This document shows positions 15,243 to 25,989 of a DNA stretch of 45,985 bases, in pieces (position 1 is the first letter of the stretch; each line of letters opens with the position of its first letter). The DNA comes from Streptomyces avidinii. Its GTDB lineage: Bacteria; Actinomycetota; Actinomycetes; Streptomycetales; Streptomycetaceae. Both the position numbers and the translations under genes were made by a program. The stretch lies in NCBI RefSeq assembly GCF_014650695.1, contig NZ_BMVL01000024.1, forward strand, positions 7,555 to 53,539. Direction: 5' to 3'. A model generated the notes under the pieces. That model had not been told where the DNA came from, did not search any database, and saw nothing but the letters and a program-made list of their open reading frames with translations.

Positions 15243-16558
15243 GACGGTTCACCCTCCGCACGGGGATCCGCTGGAAGATCACACTCGCCATCGCGGCCGT
15301 GGGCGCCCTCGTCACGGTCGCGCTGAGCCTGGTGGTGCACAGCGCTGCCCGCGTGTCGATGCTGGAGAGCGCGCGCGAGGTGCAGCTGGAGCGCGTGCAG
15401 TTCATCTCCCGCAATGCCGAGGCCGGGCGCAAACCGCCCATGGGTGCCAAGCTCAACGATCCCGAACTGCCCTCCGAACTGCGGCACAAGGCGCAGTCGG
15501 GCCGGCGCGGGACCTACATCCAGGAGCGGCCGCGCGGCGGGCTGCCCGAGGTGTGGGCCGCCGTACCGCTCGGGAACGGGCAGGTGCTGTCGCTGCACAC
15601 CCCGTTCCGGGAGAGCGTCAATCTGCTCCCCGACCTGGACCGGGCCCTGGTCATCGGCGGACTGTCCGCCGTGATCGCCGGCTCGGCGCTCGGCGTGCTC
15701 ATCGGCGGACAGATCTCGCGCAGGCTGCGCAAGGCCGCCGCCGCCGCGCAGCGGGTGGCGCACGGCGATCCCGACGTACGCGTCCGGGACGCGGTCGGTG
15801 GCGTCGTCCGCGACGAGACGGACGACCTCGCGCGGGCCGTGGACGCCATGGCCGACGCCCTCCAGCAGCGGCTGGAGGCCGAGCGGCGGGTGACCGCGGA
15901 CATCGCGCACGAGCTGCGGACCCCGGTCACCGGCCTGCTCACGGCGGCGGAACTGCTGCCCCCGGGGCGGCCGACCGAGCTGGTGCGGGACCGGGTACAG
16001 GCGCTGCGCGCGCTGGTCGAGGACGTACTGGAAGTGGCCCGGCTGGACAGTGCGTCGGAGCGGGCGGAGCTCCAGGACGTGGCGCTGGGCGAGTTCGTGA
16101 GCCGTCGGGTCGCGTCGCTGATGCCGGAGGCGACCGTACGGGTCGTCGCGGACGAGATCGTCAGCACCGACCCGCGGCGCCTGGAGCGGATCCTGGGCAA
16201 CCTGCTGGCCAATGCTGCGCGCTACGGGCAGCCGCCGGTCCAGGTCGACGTCGAGGGCCGGGTCGTACGGGTCCGGGACCACGGGCCGGGCTTCCCGGAG
16301 GCTCTGCTGCGCGAGGGGCCGAGCCGCTTCCGCACCGGGTCGACGGACCGTGCGGGCGTGGGGCACGGGCTGGGGCTGACCATTGCGGAGGGCCAGGCGC
16401 GGGTGCTGGGCGCCCGGCTGACGTTCCGTAACGTGGCCGCCCGCGGCGGCGTGGAGCGCGAGGGCGCGGCGGCGGGGGCGGTGGCGGTGCTGTGGCTGCC
16501 GGAGCACGCGCCGACGGCGACGGGCAGCTTCCCGACCCTGAAGCCGCCGCAGGGCTGA
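15239..16558 (+). CDS. cseC: CseC, sensor histidine kinase for wall damage
   Basis: A 439-residue membrane kinase. Membrane helices at about 13-35 and 137-157 flank an extracytoplasmic sensor of about 100 residues. A HAMP segment follows (about 158-210), then the DHp H-box with H224 (ADIAHELRTPV) and the ATPase domain with N-box LGNLLANAARYG, D-box RDHGPGF and G-box GHGLGLTIA. It overlaps cseB as ATGA. The S. coelicolor protein responds to glycopeptides, beta-lactams and lysozyme and phosphorylates CseB. The layout is VanS-like. Nothing appears truncated. Confidence 0.94.
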   Translation: MRRFTLRTGIRWKITLAIAAVGALVTVALSLVVHSAARVSMLESAREVQLERVQFISRNAEAGRKPPMGAKLNDPELPSELRHKAQSGRRGTYIQERPRGGLPEVWAAVPLGNGQVLSLHTPFRESVNLLPDLDRALVIGGLSAVIAGSALGVLIGGQISRRLRKAAAAAQRVAHGDPDVRVRDAVGGVVRDETDDLARAVDAMADALQQRLEAERRVTADIAHELRTPVTGLLTAAELLPPGRPTELVRDRVQALRALVEDVLEVARLDSASERAELQDVALGEFVSRRVASLMPEATVRVVADEIVSTDPRRLERILGNLLANAARYGQPPVQVDVEGRVVRVRDHGPGFPEALLREGPSRFRTGSTDRAGVGHGLGLTIAEGQARVLGARLTFRNVAARGGVEREGAAAGAVAVLWLPEHAPTATGSFPTLKPPQG

Positions 16559-16616
16559 ACCGGGGCGGGTCGGACGGGACGGGGACCGGGCCGTACCCAC
16601 TCGGGGGTCCGTGACT

Positions 16617-16622
16617 TAGCAT
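16617..16622 (+). promoter_or_regulatory. Putative -10 element (TAGCAT), leaderless promoter
   Basis: TAGCAT ends 7 bases before the ATG at 16630 and no Shine-Dalgarno sequence lies between. It would give the LamG-like gene its own promoter, separate from sigE-cseABC. Confidence 0.45.
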
Positions 16623-16629
16623 CCGTGGC

Positions 16630-17832
16630 ATGACCGACGGTACGAATCCCCCGAGCCACCCGCAGCCCGAGCCCGCCCCGGGGAGCGGCGGATACGGGTT
16701 CCCGCCGGGACCGCCCGCACAGGGCGGCTACGGCTATCCGTCCTCCGCCGGGAGCTACGGCTACCCCCCGGCCGGGCAGCAGCCGAACCCGTACCAGCAG
16801 GACCCGTACCAGCAGCCGGACCCGTACCAGCAGCACGACGCGTACCAGCAGCCGGACGCGGGCGGCGGTCAGCAGTGGCCTCCGGCCCCGGCCCAGCCGG
16901 GCTTCACGCGGCTGGCCGGTCCGGACCTGCCCGGCGCGTCCGAGCCGGTCGACTGGGAGGCCATGGCCGACCGCTCCGCGGCGGAGCGGCGCAAGAAGCG
17001 GCTGTGGATGCTCGGCGGCGGCATAACCGTCCTCGCGCTGCTGGCCGGCGGCGGAACGTTCTTCCTGATGGGCAGCGGCGACGACGGGGGCCAGCCGGAC
17101 GCCCAGCCCACGAACTCCTCCTCGCCCGAGCCGGAGGACTCGAAGTCGCCGGGCGGCTACACCGCCACCGTCGCGGGTGACGACACCCTGCTGCGCGACA
17201 GCTACGGCAGCATGGGCATGCGGCTCGGCCCCGACCTCAAGGTCGGCCCGCTGGGCAAGCGGTTCCAGGTCGTGGGCCGGGGCAACGGGAACTCGTGGGC
17301 GCAGTCCGCGGAGCCGGTCGTGGACGTGACGAAGAGCTTCACCGTGACGGCGCGGGCCTACAACTCCGCCGCCAAGGGCTCGCGGATCGTCATGAGCCAG
17401 GGCGACGGGGAGTCGTTCTCCTTCGAGCTCGGCGTGAACGAGGTCAACGGCAAGCAGGCCTGGATCTTCCGCGTGCAGACGGGCGACAAGGGCGCCGCGG
17501 CCACCACGCGGACCGTCACCGCCGAGGGGCTCAGCATGGTGAAGACCCCCACGCTGCTGATGGCCACCTACGACGCCGAGAAGAAGGCCATCGCGCTCTA
17601 CGTGGACGGCAAGAAGGCCGGCGAGACCCCGGTGCCGCCCATCTGGCAGGCCCCCGGTCCGCTCCAGCTCGGCCGGTCCAAGCACCACAACATCTGGACC
17701 GGTCCGTGGCAGGGCGCCCTGCACAACATCAAGGTCTACGACATGGCCTTCACGGCGGAGCAGGCCGCCGGGTACAAGGAGGGGAAGCTCGAACCAGCGC
17801 CGAAGCCGACCCATGCCTGGCTGCTCACCTGA
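16630..17832 (+). CDS. Membrane-anchored LamG/concanavalin-like protein
   Basis: A 400-residue protein. Residues 1-95 are a cytoplasmic Gly/Pro/Tyr/Gln-rich tail with repeated PYQQ units. A membrane helix lies at about 121-145 (LWMLGGGITVLALLAGGGTF). After an acidic Ser/Pro linker, residues about 175-395 form a jelly-roll of the LamG/concanavalin type (SFTVTARAYNSA, YDAEKKAIALYVDGKKAGE, GPLQLGR, LHNIKVYDMAFTAEQA). Such domains bind sugars, so a role at the wall is plausible next to the envelope-stress operon, but this is inference. No catalytic residues are visible. Confidence 0.85.
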   Translation: MTDGTNPPSHPQPEPAPGSGGYGFPPGPPAQGGYGYPSSAGSYGYPPAGQQPNPYQQDPYQQPDPYQQHDAYQQPDAGGGQQWPPAPAQPGFTRLAGPDLPGASEPVDWEAMADRSAAERRKKRLWMLGGGITVLALLAGGGTFFLMGSGDDGGQPDAQPTNSSSPEPEDSKSPGGYTATVAGDDTLLRDSYGSMGMRLGPDLKVGPLGKRFQVVGRGNGNSWAQSAEPVVDVTKSFTVTARAYNSAAKGSRIVMSQGDGESFSFELGVNEVNGKQAWIFRVQTGDKGAAATTRTVTAEGLSMVKTPTLLMATYDAEKKAIALYVDGKKAGETPVPPIWQAPGPLQLGRSKHHNIWTGPWQGALHNIKVYDMAFTAEQAAGYKEGKLEPAPKPTHAWLLT

Positions 17833-17937
17833 TCGGTGAGCAGGGCGGGTCGGCCGGTACGACGTGCGCCGCGGGGGCGGCGGTCGAGAGGGGTCAGGCA
17901 GGCCTGACGGTCGAACGCGTCGGACGAGTCGGACGCG

Positions 17938-18531
17938 TCAGACGGTGACGCCGTTGGTGCGCAGGAAGGCCACCGGGTTGACGGCGGAGCCGTAGTTCGG
18001 GGTGGTGCGGATCTCGAAGTGCAGGTGCGGGCCGCTGGAGTTGCCGGTGTTACCGGAAAGGGCGATGCGCTGCGAGGCCTTGACCTTCTGGCCGATCTTG
18101 ACCTGGATCTTCGAGAGGTGCGCGTACTGCGAGTACGTGTTGTTGGCGTGCTTGATCACGATGGCGTTGCCGTACGCGGGGCCGTCGCCGCCGCCGTTCG
18201 GGCCGGCCTTGACGACGACGCCGGCGGCCGCGGCCTTGACCTGGGTGCCGACCGGGACGGCGAAGTCCTGGCCGGAGTGCTTGTGGGACCACATGTTGCC
18301 GCCCTTGCCGAAGGTGGCGGACAGCGTGTACTTCTCCAGCGGCTTGTCCCAGAGACCGGTCTTCGAGGCGCCCGCGGCACCGGCGGCGCCGGCCGCCTTG
18401 GCGGTGACGGCGGTCTGCGGGGCGTCTGCGAACGCGGCGGTCGTGCCCGCCCCGAGGGCCAGCACCGCACCGAGAGCGGTGGTGCCGACAGCGATACGGG
18501 TACGACGGGTGTTGACGCGCTTCGCGAACAT
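17938..18531 (-). CDS. Secreted M23-family peptidase
   Basis: A 197-residue exported protein with a signal peptide (basic start RVNTRRTR, hydrophobic 13-33, likely cleavage after AFA at about 35). The LytM/M23 zinc domain has H85-x3-D89 (HSGQD) as metal ligands, H138 (YAHLS), and the H169-L-H171 pair. The family cuts peptide cross-links in peptidoglycan. There is no LysM or binding domain, so it is a minimal enzyme. The ATG has GGAGG 8 bases upstream on the minus strand. It is convergent with the LamG-like gene and divergent from the NACHT gene, with a long structured leader upstream. Confidence 0.93.
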   Translation of the reverse strand: MFAKRVNTRRTRIAVGTTALGAVLALGAGTTAAFADAPQTAVTAKAAGAAGAAGASKTGLWDKPLEKYTLSATFGKGGNMWSHKHSGQDFAVPVGTQVKAAAAGVVVKAGPNGGGDGPAYGNAIVIKHANNTYSQYAHLSKIQVKIGQKVKASQRIALSGNTGNSSGPHLHFEIRTTPNYGSAVNPVAFLRTNGVTV

Positions 18532-18591
18532 GTGCAGACCTCCGGGGCCGGGGACAAGGGGGGTTTCACACCTGTAAGAGGCATGAAGTGA

Positions 18592-18617
18592 CCCGGCACG
18601 ATGAAGCGCGTGCCGGG
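18592..18617 (-). promoter_or_regulatory. Strong hairpin in the M23 5' leader
   Basis: CCCGGCACG and CGTGCCGGG form a perfect 9-bp stem with an 8-base loop, about 60 bases before the M23 start codon. There is no T-tract after it on the minus strand. It could be an attenuator, a riboswitch expression platform or an mRNA-stabilising stem. Confidence 0.5.
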
Positions 18618-18689
18618 CTGGCTCATCCTTGGTAACCCGAGCCCCCGTACTTCCCCAAACCTCCCCATTACTACTCGAACTCGTAGCGG

Positions 18690-18708
18690 AGGCCGGGCTC
18701 TCCGGCCT
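18690..18708 (-). promoter_or_regulatory. Second hairpin upstream of the M23 gene
   Basis: AGGCCGG and CCGGCCT form a perfect 7-bp stem with a 5-base loop about 160 bases before the M23 start. Whether it is transcribed depends on where the promoter lies. Confidence 0.35.
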
Positions 18709-18860
18709 GTTGACGGCGGTTTTCCAGGGACGGAGCCCCCACCCCGAGGTCCATTTGATCTACGAATCCGCCTAGTACATCCGATTTGTCCTGTGCGGCT
18801 TGTCACCGCACCCGGAACCCCGGCCCCACCGAAACCAGGACCGTTTGAGGCCCACGTCAC

Positions 18861-18866
18861 TAGGCT
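18861..18866 (+). promoter_or_regulatory. Putative -10 element (TAGGCT) of the NACHT gene
   Basis: TAGGCT lies 8 bases before the GTG at 18875, with no Shine-Dalgarno sequence, as in other probable leaderless genes of this window. Confidence 0.4.
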
Positions 18867-18874
18867 CCAGCGTC

Positions 18875-21850
18875 GTGGACGCATCGGTGTTGGGGATCCG
18901 GCTGGCCTCGGGGGTCGTGTCCCCCCTCGTCAGGAAGCTCTTCCGGCAGGAGGGGGCGGGCGCGGGCCTGGTGGACCGGCCGCACCGGATCTCCTCCTAC
19001 CTGGCCTGGCGCGAGAAACGCGGCCTGGACGCCGCCGACCTGCGGAAACTCGCCGACCGCCTGGTGGAGGAGGCGTTAGCCGCCCCCGGGGAACAGCCCC
19101 TGCCACCCGGCGAGGAAGCGGGCGTGTCCGCCGCCCTCGCCGCCACCCTGCACGCGCTGGGCGACCTCGCCCTCTCCGACGTGGAAGCCGTCCGCCTCGG
19201 ACCGCAGGCCTTCGCCCGCAGGCTCCGGGCCGCCGCCCCGCACCCCGGGCTCTCCCGGGACGCCGAGCTCTTCCACGCACGCCTGGTGGATCTGGCCTGC
19301 CTGCACATCCTGAACTTCTTCACCCAGCGCTCCACCTTCGTGGCCGCGACCCTCGTCGAGCAGAGCCGGCTGCACGCCGAGACCATCGCCAAGGTGGACG
19401 AGCTGCTGACCCGCGTCCCCCGCCAGGACGGCCGCGACGCCGCCTTCGAGGCCCGCTACCTGGACTACCTGGCCCGGCGCCACGGCACCCTCACCATCTT
19501 CGGCCTCGACCTGGCCCCGGGCTCCTCCCGCTGGCCGCTGGACACCGCTTACGTGAGCCTGGAGGTCTCCGCCGCCCGCGGGGCGGGCGGCGGAACCCGG
19601 ACCGGGGACCGTGAGGGCGCCCTCCCCTCCGCCTACTCCCTGCCCGCCGACCGGCTGCTCGCCGGGCACCACCGCGTCCTGCTGCGCGGCGAGGCCGGAT
19701 CCGGCAAGACCACCCTCATCCAGTGGCTGGCCGTCTCCGCCGCCCGGAACCCCGGCGCGGGGACCGTCCCCTTCGTCCTGCCGCTGCGCACCCTGACCCG
19801 GCACGGCGAGCGGCTGCCCGCGCCCCGCGACTTCCTCGCCGGCTCCCCGCTGGCCGGGGAGGCCCCGGGCGGTTGGGAGGGCCGGGTGCTGCGCGACGGG
19901 CGCGCCCTCCTGCTCGTCGACGGCATCGACGAGATCCCGGAGGCCGAGCGGGACCGCGCCCGGGACTGGCTGGCCGACCTGATCACCGCCTGCCCCGGCA
20001 ACCGCTGGCTGGTGACCTCCCGCCCCACGGCGGTCCGGCAGGACTGGCTGGCCGCCGTGGACTTCTCCGAGGTGACCCTGACCCCGATGAACCCGGCGAA
20101 CGTACGGGCCTTCATCGAGCGCTGGCACGCGGCCGCGGACCACACCCCGCCCGAGTACCGGGAGCAGCTGCTGGACTCCGTGGCGAAGAAGCCGGACCTG
20201 GCCAGGCTGGCCACCAATCCACTGCTGTGCGGCATGATCTGCGCCCTGCACCGGGAGCGCCGCGGCTTCCTGCCCTCGGGCCGCAAGGAGCTGTACGCGG
20301 CCGCCCTGTCCATGCTGCTCCACCGCCGCGACCGCGAGCGCGGCCTGCGGCTGCCGGACCTGGCCGAGGAACCCCAGCTGCAGCTGCTCCAGCGGCTCGC
20401 GTACTGGCTGATCCGCAACGGACGCACGGAAATGGACCGCTCCCGGGCCGAGGCACTGATCGAGGACGCGCTGCCCGCCGTGCCGGCCGCCGGTGTGCTC
20501 GGCGGCGCACCGGCCGTGTTCGCGCACTTCCTGGAGCGCACCGGACTCCTGCGGGCCCCGACGGAGGACACCGTCGAGTTCGTCCACCGCACCTTCCAGG
20601 ACTTCCTGGGCGCCCGGGCGGCCCTGGACGAGGGCGGCGTCGGCGAGCTGACCGGCCACGCGGAGGACGACCAGTGGGAGGACGTCATCCGCATGGCGGT
20701 GGCCCAGGGCCGCCCCCGCGACCGCGCCGAAATCATCCGGGCCCTGCTGGCCCGGAACTCCAACCGGTCCGTGCTCCTCGCCTACGCCTCCTTGCAGTAC
20801 GCGACGGAACTGGACCCCGCACTGCGCGCCGAGGCCGAGGCCGCCGTACGGCACCTGCTGCCGCCCCGGAGCATCGAGGAGGCCAAGGAACTGGGCCGCA
20901 CCGGCCCGCTGGTGCTGGAGCTGCTGGCCGACCCGGCCACGGCGAGCGAGGAGGACGCGCTCATGGCCGTCGCCGCGGCCGGCGAGACCCTCTCGGAACT
21001 GGCGATCCCCTATCTGGCGGGCTTCCGCAACAAGCCGTCGCCCGCGGTCCACCACGCCCTGGTCTCGCTGTGGGGCCGCTTCGACGCCCGGAAGTACGCC
21101 CGGGAGGTGATCGAGCACCTCCGCCACGATCCGCACGCCCTGCAGATCCTCAGCGACTCCCAGGCCGACGCCCTGCACACGTTCGCGCATCCGCCGGGGC
21201 TCATCGTGCGCGACACCGTGTCCGCCCGGGCCCTGTCCGCACTGTGCTCCCGCGTCCAGGTGGTCAGTCTGGCCCTCTTCCATCTCGGAGAGCTCAGCGA
21301 CCTGGAATTCCTGCGCGAACAGGCTTCGATCGAGGTACTGGAGATCCTCCGCTGCCCCGGCCTCGCCGATGTGACGGCCCTGTACGGCCTGCCGATGCGG
21401 GTCGCCCGCCTCAGGATGTCCGTACCGGGCCTGCACGAGGTCATCGCGAGCTGGCCCCGGCTGCGCTCGCTGGAGCTCTACTCGCCGTATCCCTGGTCGG
21501 CCTGCGGCCTCGCGCCCGGGGCGGAGCTGGAATCCCTGGTCCTGGACACGCCCGCGGTGCACCTTGAGGGCCTGGGACGGCATTCCGGCCTGCGCATCCT
21601 GAACCTCGGGCACCGCTGGAGGCCATCCGACCCGGCCGACTGGGCCGAGCTGTCCCGGCTGGATCAGCTGGAGGAACTCGCCGTATCGGACGAGGTGCTG
21701 TCGGACCTGGTCGAGCACCTGAGGCTGCCGTCGCTGCGGACCCTGCGGCTGTACGGGGACGAGGTGCTCGCGCCGGATCTGGAGGAGCGGCTGGCACAGC
21801 GCCTGCCGGAGACCGACGTCGAGTCCTTCTACCAGGTGTACGAGCAGTGA
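18875..21850 (+). CDS. NACHT-type STAND NTPase with leucine-rich-like repeats
   Basis: A 991-residue protein. The N-terminal 210 or so residues are helical and resemble the NACHT N-terminal helical domains. The NTPase has Walker A GEAGSGKTT at about 272-280, Walker B ALLLVDGIDE at about 343-352 with the NACHT-style D-x-x-DE ending, and sensor-like LVTSRPTAV. A winged-helix/helical part with FVHRTFQDFLGARAA follows near residue 570, then helical repeats, then about 200 residues of leucine-rich-like repeats (LRSLELYSP, LRILNLGH, LEELAVSD, LRTLRLYG). This is the layout of NLR immune receptors. Bacterial NACHT proteins include anti-phage systems. The target and any effector activity cannot be read. 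GTG start chosen because conserved-looking sequence begins there. Confidence 0.88.
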   Translation: MDASVLGIRLASGVVSPLVRKLFRQEGAGAGLVDRPHRISSYLAWREKRGLDAADLRKLADRLVEEALAAPGEQPLPPGEEAGVSAALAATLHALGDLALSDVEAVRLGPQAFARRLRAAAPHPGLSRDAELFHARLVDLACLHILNFFTQRSTFVAATLVEQSRLHAETIAKVDELLTRVPRQDGRDAAFEARYLDYLARRHGTLTIFGLDLAPGSSRWPLDTAYVSLEVSAARGAGGGTRTGDREGALPSAYSLPADRLLAGHHRVLLRGEAGSGKTTLIQWLAVSAARNPGAGTVPFVLPLRTLTRHGERLPAPRDFLAGSPLAGEAPGGWEGRVLRDGRALLLVDGIDEIPEAERDRARDWLADLITACPGNRWLVTSRPTAVRQDWLAAVDFSEVTLTPMNPANVRAFIERWHAAADHTPPEYREQLLDSVAKKPDLARLATNPLLCGMICALHRERRGFLPSGRKELYAAALSMLLHRRDRERGLRLPDLAEEPQLQLLQRLAYWLIRNGRTEMDRSRAEALIEDALPAVPAAGVLGGAPAVFAHFLERTGLLRAPTEDTVEFVHRTFQDFLGARAALDEGGVGELTGHAEDDQWEDVIRMAVAQGRPRDRAEIIRALLARNSNRSVLLAYASLQYATELDPALRAEAEAAVRHLLPPRSIEEAKELGRTGPLVLELLADPATASEEDALMAVAAAGETLSELAIPYLAGFRNKPSPAVHHALVSLWGRFDARKYAREVIEHLRHDPHALQILSDSQADALHTFAHPPGLIVRDTVSARALSALCSRVQVVSLALFHLGELSDLEFLREQASIEVLEILRCPGLADVTALYGLPMRVARLRMSVPGLHEVIASWPRLRSLELYSPYPWSACGLAPGAELESLVLDTPAVHLEGLGRHSGLRILNLGHRWRPSDPADWAELSRLDQLEELAVSDEVLSDLVEHLRLPSLRTLRLYGDEVLAPDLEERLAQRLPETDVESFYQVYEQ

Positions 21851-21864
21851 CCCACTGACGGAAA

Positions 21865-21906
21865 AAGGGGCGGCCCCGGAACCTTCCGGTTCCGGGGCCG
21901 CCCCTT
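21865..21906. terminator. Bidirectional rho-independent terminator between the NACHT gene and clpC
   Basis: A 19-bp perfect stem (21865-21883 with 21888-21906) around a TTCC loop. An A-run before it (21862-21866) gives a T-tract on the minus strand, so it is a good clpC terminator. For the plus-strand NACHT gene the stem is the same but with only a short T-tail. Confidence 0.9.
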
Positions 21907-21921
21907 GGCACTCGGCCGCGC

Positions 21922-24447
<2,526 letters not shown>

Positions 24448-24910
24448 CGTTTATCGCTCCTCAGAGCGGTCGGGCAGTTCGGGGTCGGTCCCCGCCCTGT
24501 CCTTCCGCATGCTAGTCCCGCGGGGCGGGACAGCTCATTCCAACTGCCGACATCCGTCCACGGCTCACCCCTGCATCAGCGGGAAAACCGGCTTGAAGAG
24601 CCGACAACTGCTCCAACTCGATGGTGCGAGACGATGTTCCCGCAGGCCAGGCAGATACCCGTCATGCGTGTACGCCGACGGCGAACGGAGGCCCGTCAAA
24701 TCAGCGTGTCGCCCCGATCCACTAGGAATGTCTTACCCGTAAGGACTGACACTCCATGCCGGTGGCACCGGTTCCCTCCGCTAAGGGCGAACACAGTTGC
24801 GTCCCGAATGCGGGACTCCGGCCATCATGGACGTTTACGTTCCGCATGGTGTTGCGTGCGGTCTGTCACATTGAGCGTAACCCCGGGGCGTTTCGGAAGT
24901 TGCTCCGGAC
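24448..24910. other. 463-base gap upstream of clpC
   Basis: No gene is visible. The part nearest clpC holds a candidate promoter (24509-24531). The rest is less GC-rich than the genes and contains the 5' region of the divergent gene at 24911, for which I see no clear -10. Confidence 0.55.
24509..24531 (-). promoter_or_regulatory. clpC: Candidate clpC promoter with overlapping palindrome
   Basis: On the minus strand TAGCAT (24514-24509) would serve as -10, about 60 bases before the ATG. Immediately upstream, GTCCCGC and GCGGGAC (24515-24521 and 24525-24531) form a 7-bp inverted repeat in the spacer, a natural place for a repressor or activator. The -35 is not clear and no known Clp-regulator motif is matched. 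Confidence 0.35.
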
Positions 24911-25507
24911 ATGGCCGTAACCCTCCCGCCGCTCGCCCCGTCACTCGTGCCGCCGCCCCGCACGGCGCCCGAGGAGGACGCGTACGCCACCTGGTACGGA
25001 AGGACGCTCGGCTGGACCGCCACGGGCGGGCCGCCCGCCCGGCTCGCGACCGGGATCCGGTTCGACGTGCTGGAGCTGCCCTCCGACGCAGGAGCGGCGC
25101 TGCTGCGCAGGCCGGTCGCCACGGGCCCGGTGGCGCTGATGGGGCGCCGGATGCGGTTCCTGGTGGCCGCGGGGAGCGCAGAGGAGCTGGAGGGGCTGCT
25201 CGACTGGCTGGAGTGGGGCGGGGTCGCCCTCGATCTGACCGCCCTGGGTGCGGGTGGCCGGATCACCGCCCCGGCTCCCCCGGGGCTGCCCCCGGGAGAA
25301 AGCCCTCGGGGGGCCGCCGTGTGGCTGCGACCCCCCGAGCAGGGGTGTGAGGCACTGCTGCCGACCCTGCCCGGTCCCGGGCGGGCCGCCGGACCCGCTC
25401 ACGGGCCCGACCTCGTACGCCTGGTGGCTGCGGCGGCGACGGAATGCCACCGGGCGCGCCTGGGACGGCGTACGACGGGGGTCCGTCAGCCCTTGGCCTT
25501 CTCGTAG
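24911..25507 (+). CDS. Conserved protein of unknown function
   Basis: A 198-residue protein, cytoplasmic by appearance: no signal peptide or membrane helix. It contains ATWYGRTLGWTATGGPPARL, RFDVLELPSDAGAALLRR, then MRFLVAAGSAEELEGLLDWL and GAAVWLRPPE, and ends in a region rich in small residues. I recall such a gene between clpC and lsr2 in other Streptomyces, and the RFDVLELP/WLEWGG pattern recalls the N-terminal part of proteins annotated as DNA primase/polymerase-like, but no catalytic motif can be pointed out. Its last 22 bases overlap the convergent lsr2 gene. Confidence 0.8.
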   Translation: MAVTLPPLAPSLVPPPRTAPEEDAYATWYGRTLGWTATGGPPARLATGIRFDVLELPSDAGAALLRRPVATGPVALMGRRMRFLVAAGSAEELEGLLDWLEWGGVALDLTALGAGGRITAPAPPGLPPGESPRGAAVWLRPPEQGCEALLPTLPGPGRAAGPAHGPDLVRLVAAAATECHRARLGRRTTGVRQPLAFS

Positions 25508-25824
25508 GCCTCGCGGATCTCGGCCGGGACGCGGCCGCGGTCGTTCACGTTGTAGTTGTTCTCCTTGGCCCACGCGCGGATCTCCGCGGTGTCCGGGTGA
25601 CCGGTCGCCACCGAGCCACGGCCCTTGGCGCGGGCGGCGGTGGCACGGCCACCGGTGCGGCGGCCGCCCTTGGTGTACGGGTCGAGCAGACCGCGGAGCT
25701 TTTCAGCGTTGGCGGTGGTGAGGTCGATCTCGTAGGTCTTGCCATCCAGAGCGAACGTCACCGTCTCGTCCGCCTCGCCACCGTCGAGGTCGTCGACAAG
25801 AAGGACCTGAACCTTCTGTGCCAC
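25486..25824 (-). CDS. lsr2: Lsr2 nucleoid-associated protein
   Basis: A 112-residue Lsr2. The N-terminal dimerisation domain (1-55, MAQKVQVLLVDDLDGGEA) is joined by a basic linker (RRTGGRATAARAKGRG) to a C-terminal DNA-binding domain with the RGR motif at 96-98, which enters the minor groove of AT-rich DNA. Lsr2 bridges DNA and silences AT-rich genes, including much specialised metabolism in Streptomyces. The GTG start has AAGGA 8 bases upstream. The leader just upstream is unusually AT-rich. The 3' end overlaps the convergent gene. Confidence 0.97.
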   Translation of the reverse strand: MAQKVQVLLVDDLDGGEADETVTFALDGKTYEIDLTTANAEKLRGLLDPYTKGGRRTGGRATAARAKGRGSVATGHPDTAEIRAWAKENNYNVNDRGRVPAEIREAYEKAKG

Positions 25825-25989
25825 CGGGATTTCCTTTCATCGAAAAGCAGTACGCGGAAAGGAAACCGCTTTTGCCTGGAAAACACAAACCCCCGGGGAG
25901 AGGTTCGAGACCGCAACAGGGCGGGAAACGTGCGCGATTCGGACATAGGCCACAGGTGCGCAGAGCGCCGGAAAAGCTGAGGCCATCGA

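Larger units (their letters stand above)
18532..18874. other. Intergenic region between M23 peptidase and NACHT gene
   Basis: This 343-base gap holds no gene. For the minus-strand M23 gene it is a probable long 5' leader with two strong hairpins (18592-18617 and 18690-18708) and several G-runs. For the plus-strand NACHT gene the last bases hold a TAGGCT -10-like element. I looked for the conserved core of the c-di-AMP (ydaO) riboswitch and did not find it. Confidence 0.6.

Noticed and set aside
18532..18780. c-di-AMP (ydaO) riboswitch in the M23 leader
   Set aside because: Expected from position and function, but the conserved GGGGGA..CC, GGGTGAATCC and CCGTCAGCTAACC-type core segments are not present on the minus strand.
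19076..21718. Long open frame opposite the NACHT gene
   Set aside because: It mirrors the codon pattern of the real gene in a GC-rich genome and its product is low-complexity Gly/Val/Gln/Arg without family features.
24787..24792. ClgR-type GTTCGC half-site upstream of clpC
   Set aside because: Only one half matches; the partner at the correct distance reads GCGGAGG instead of the expected CGAAC-like half, and it lies over 330 bases from the start.
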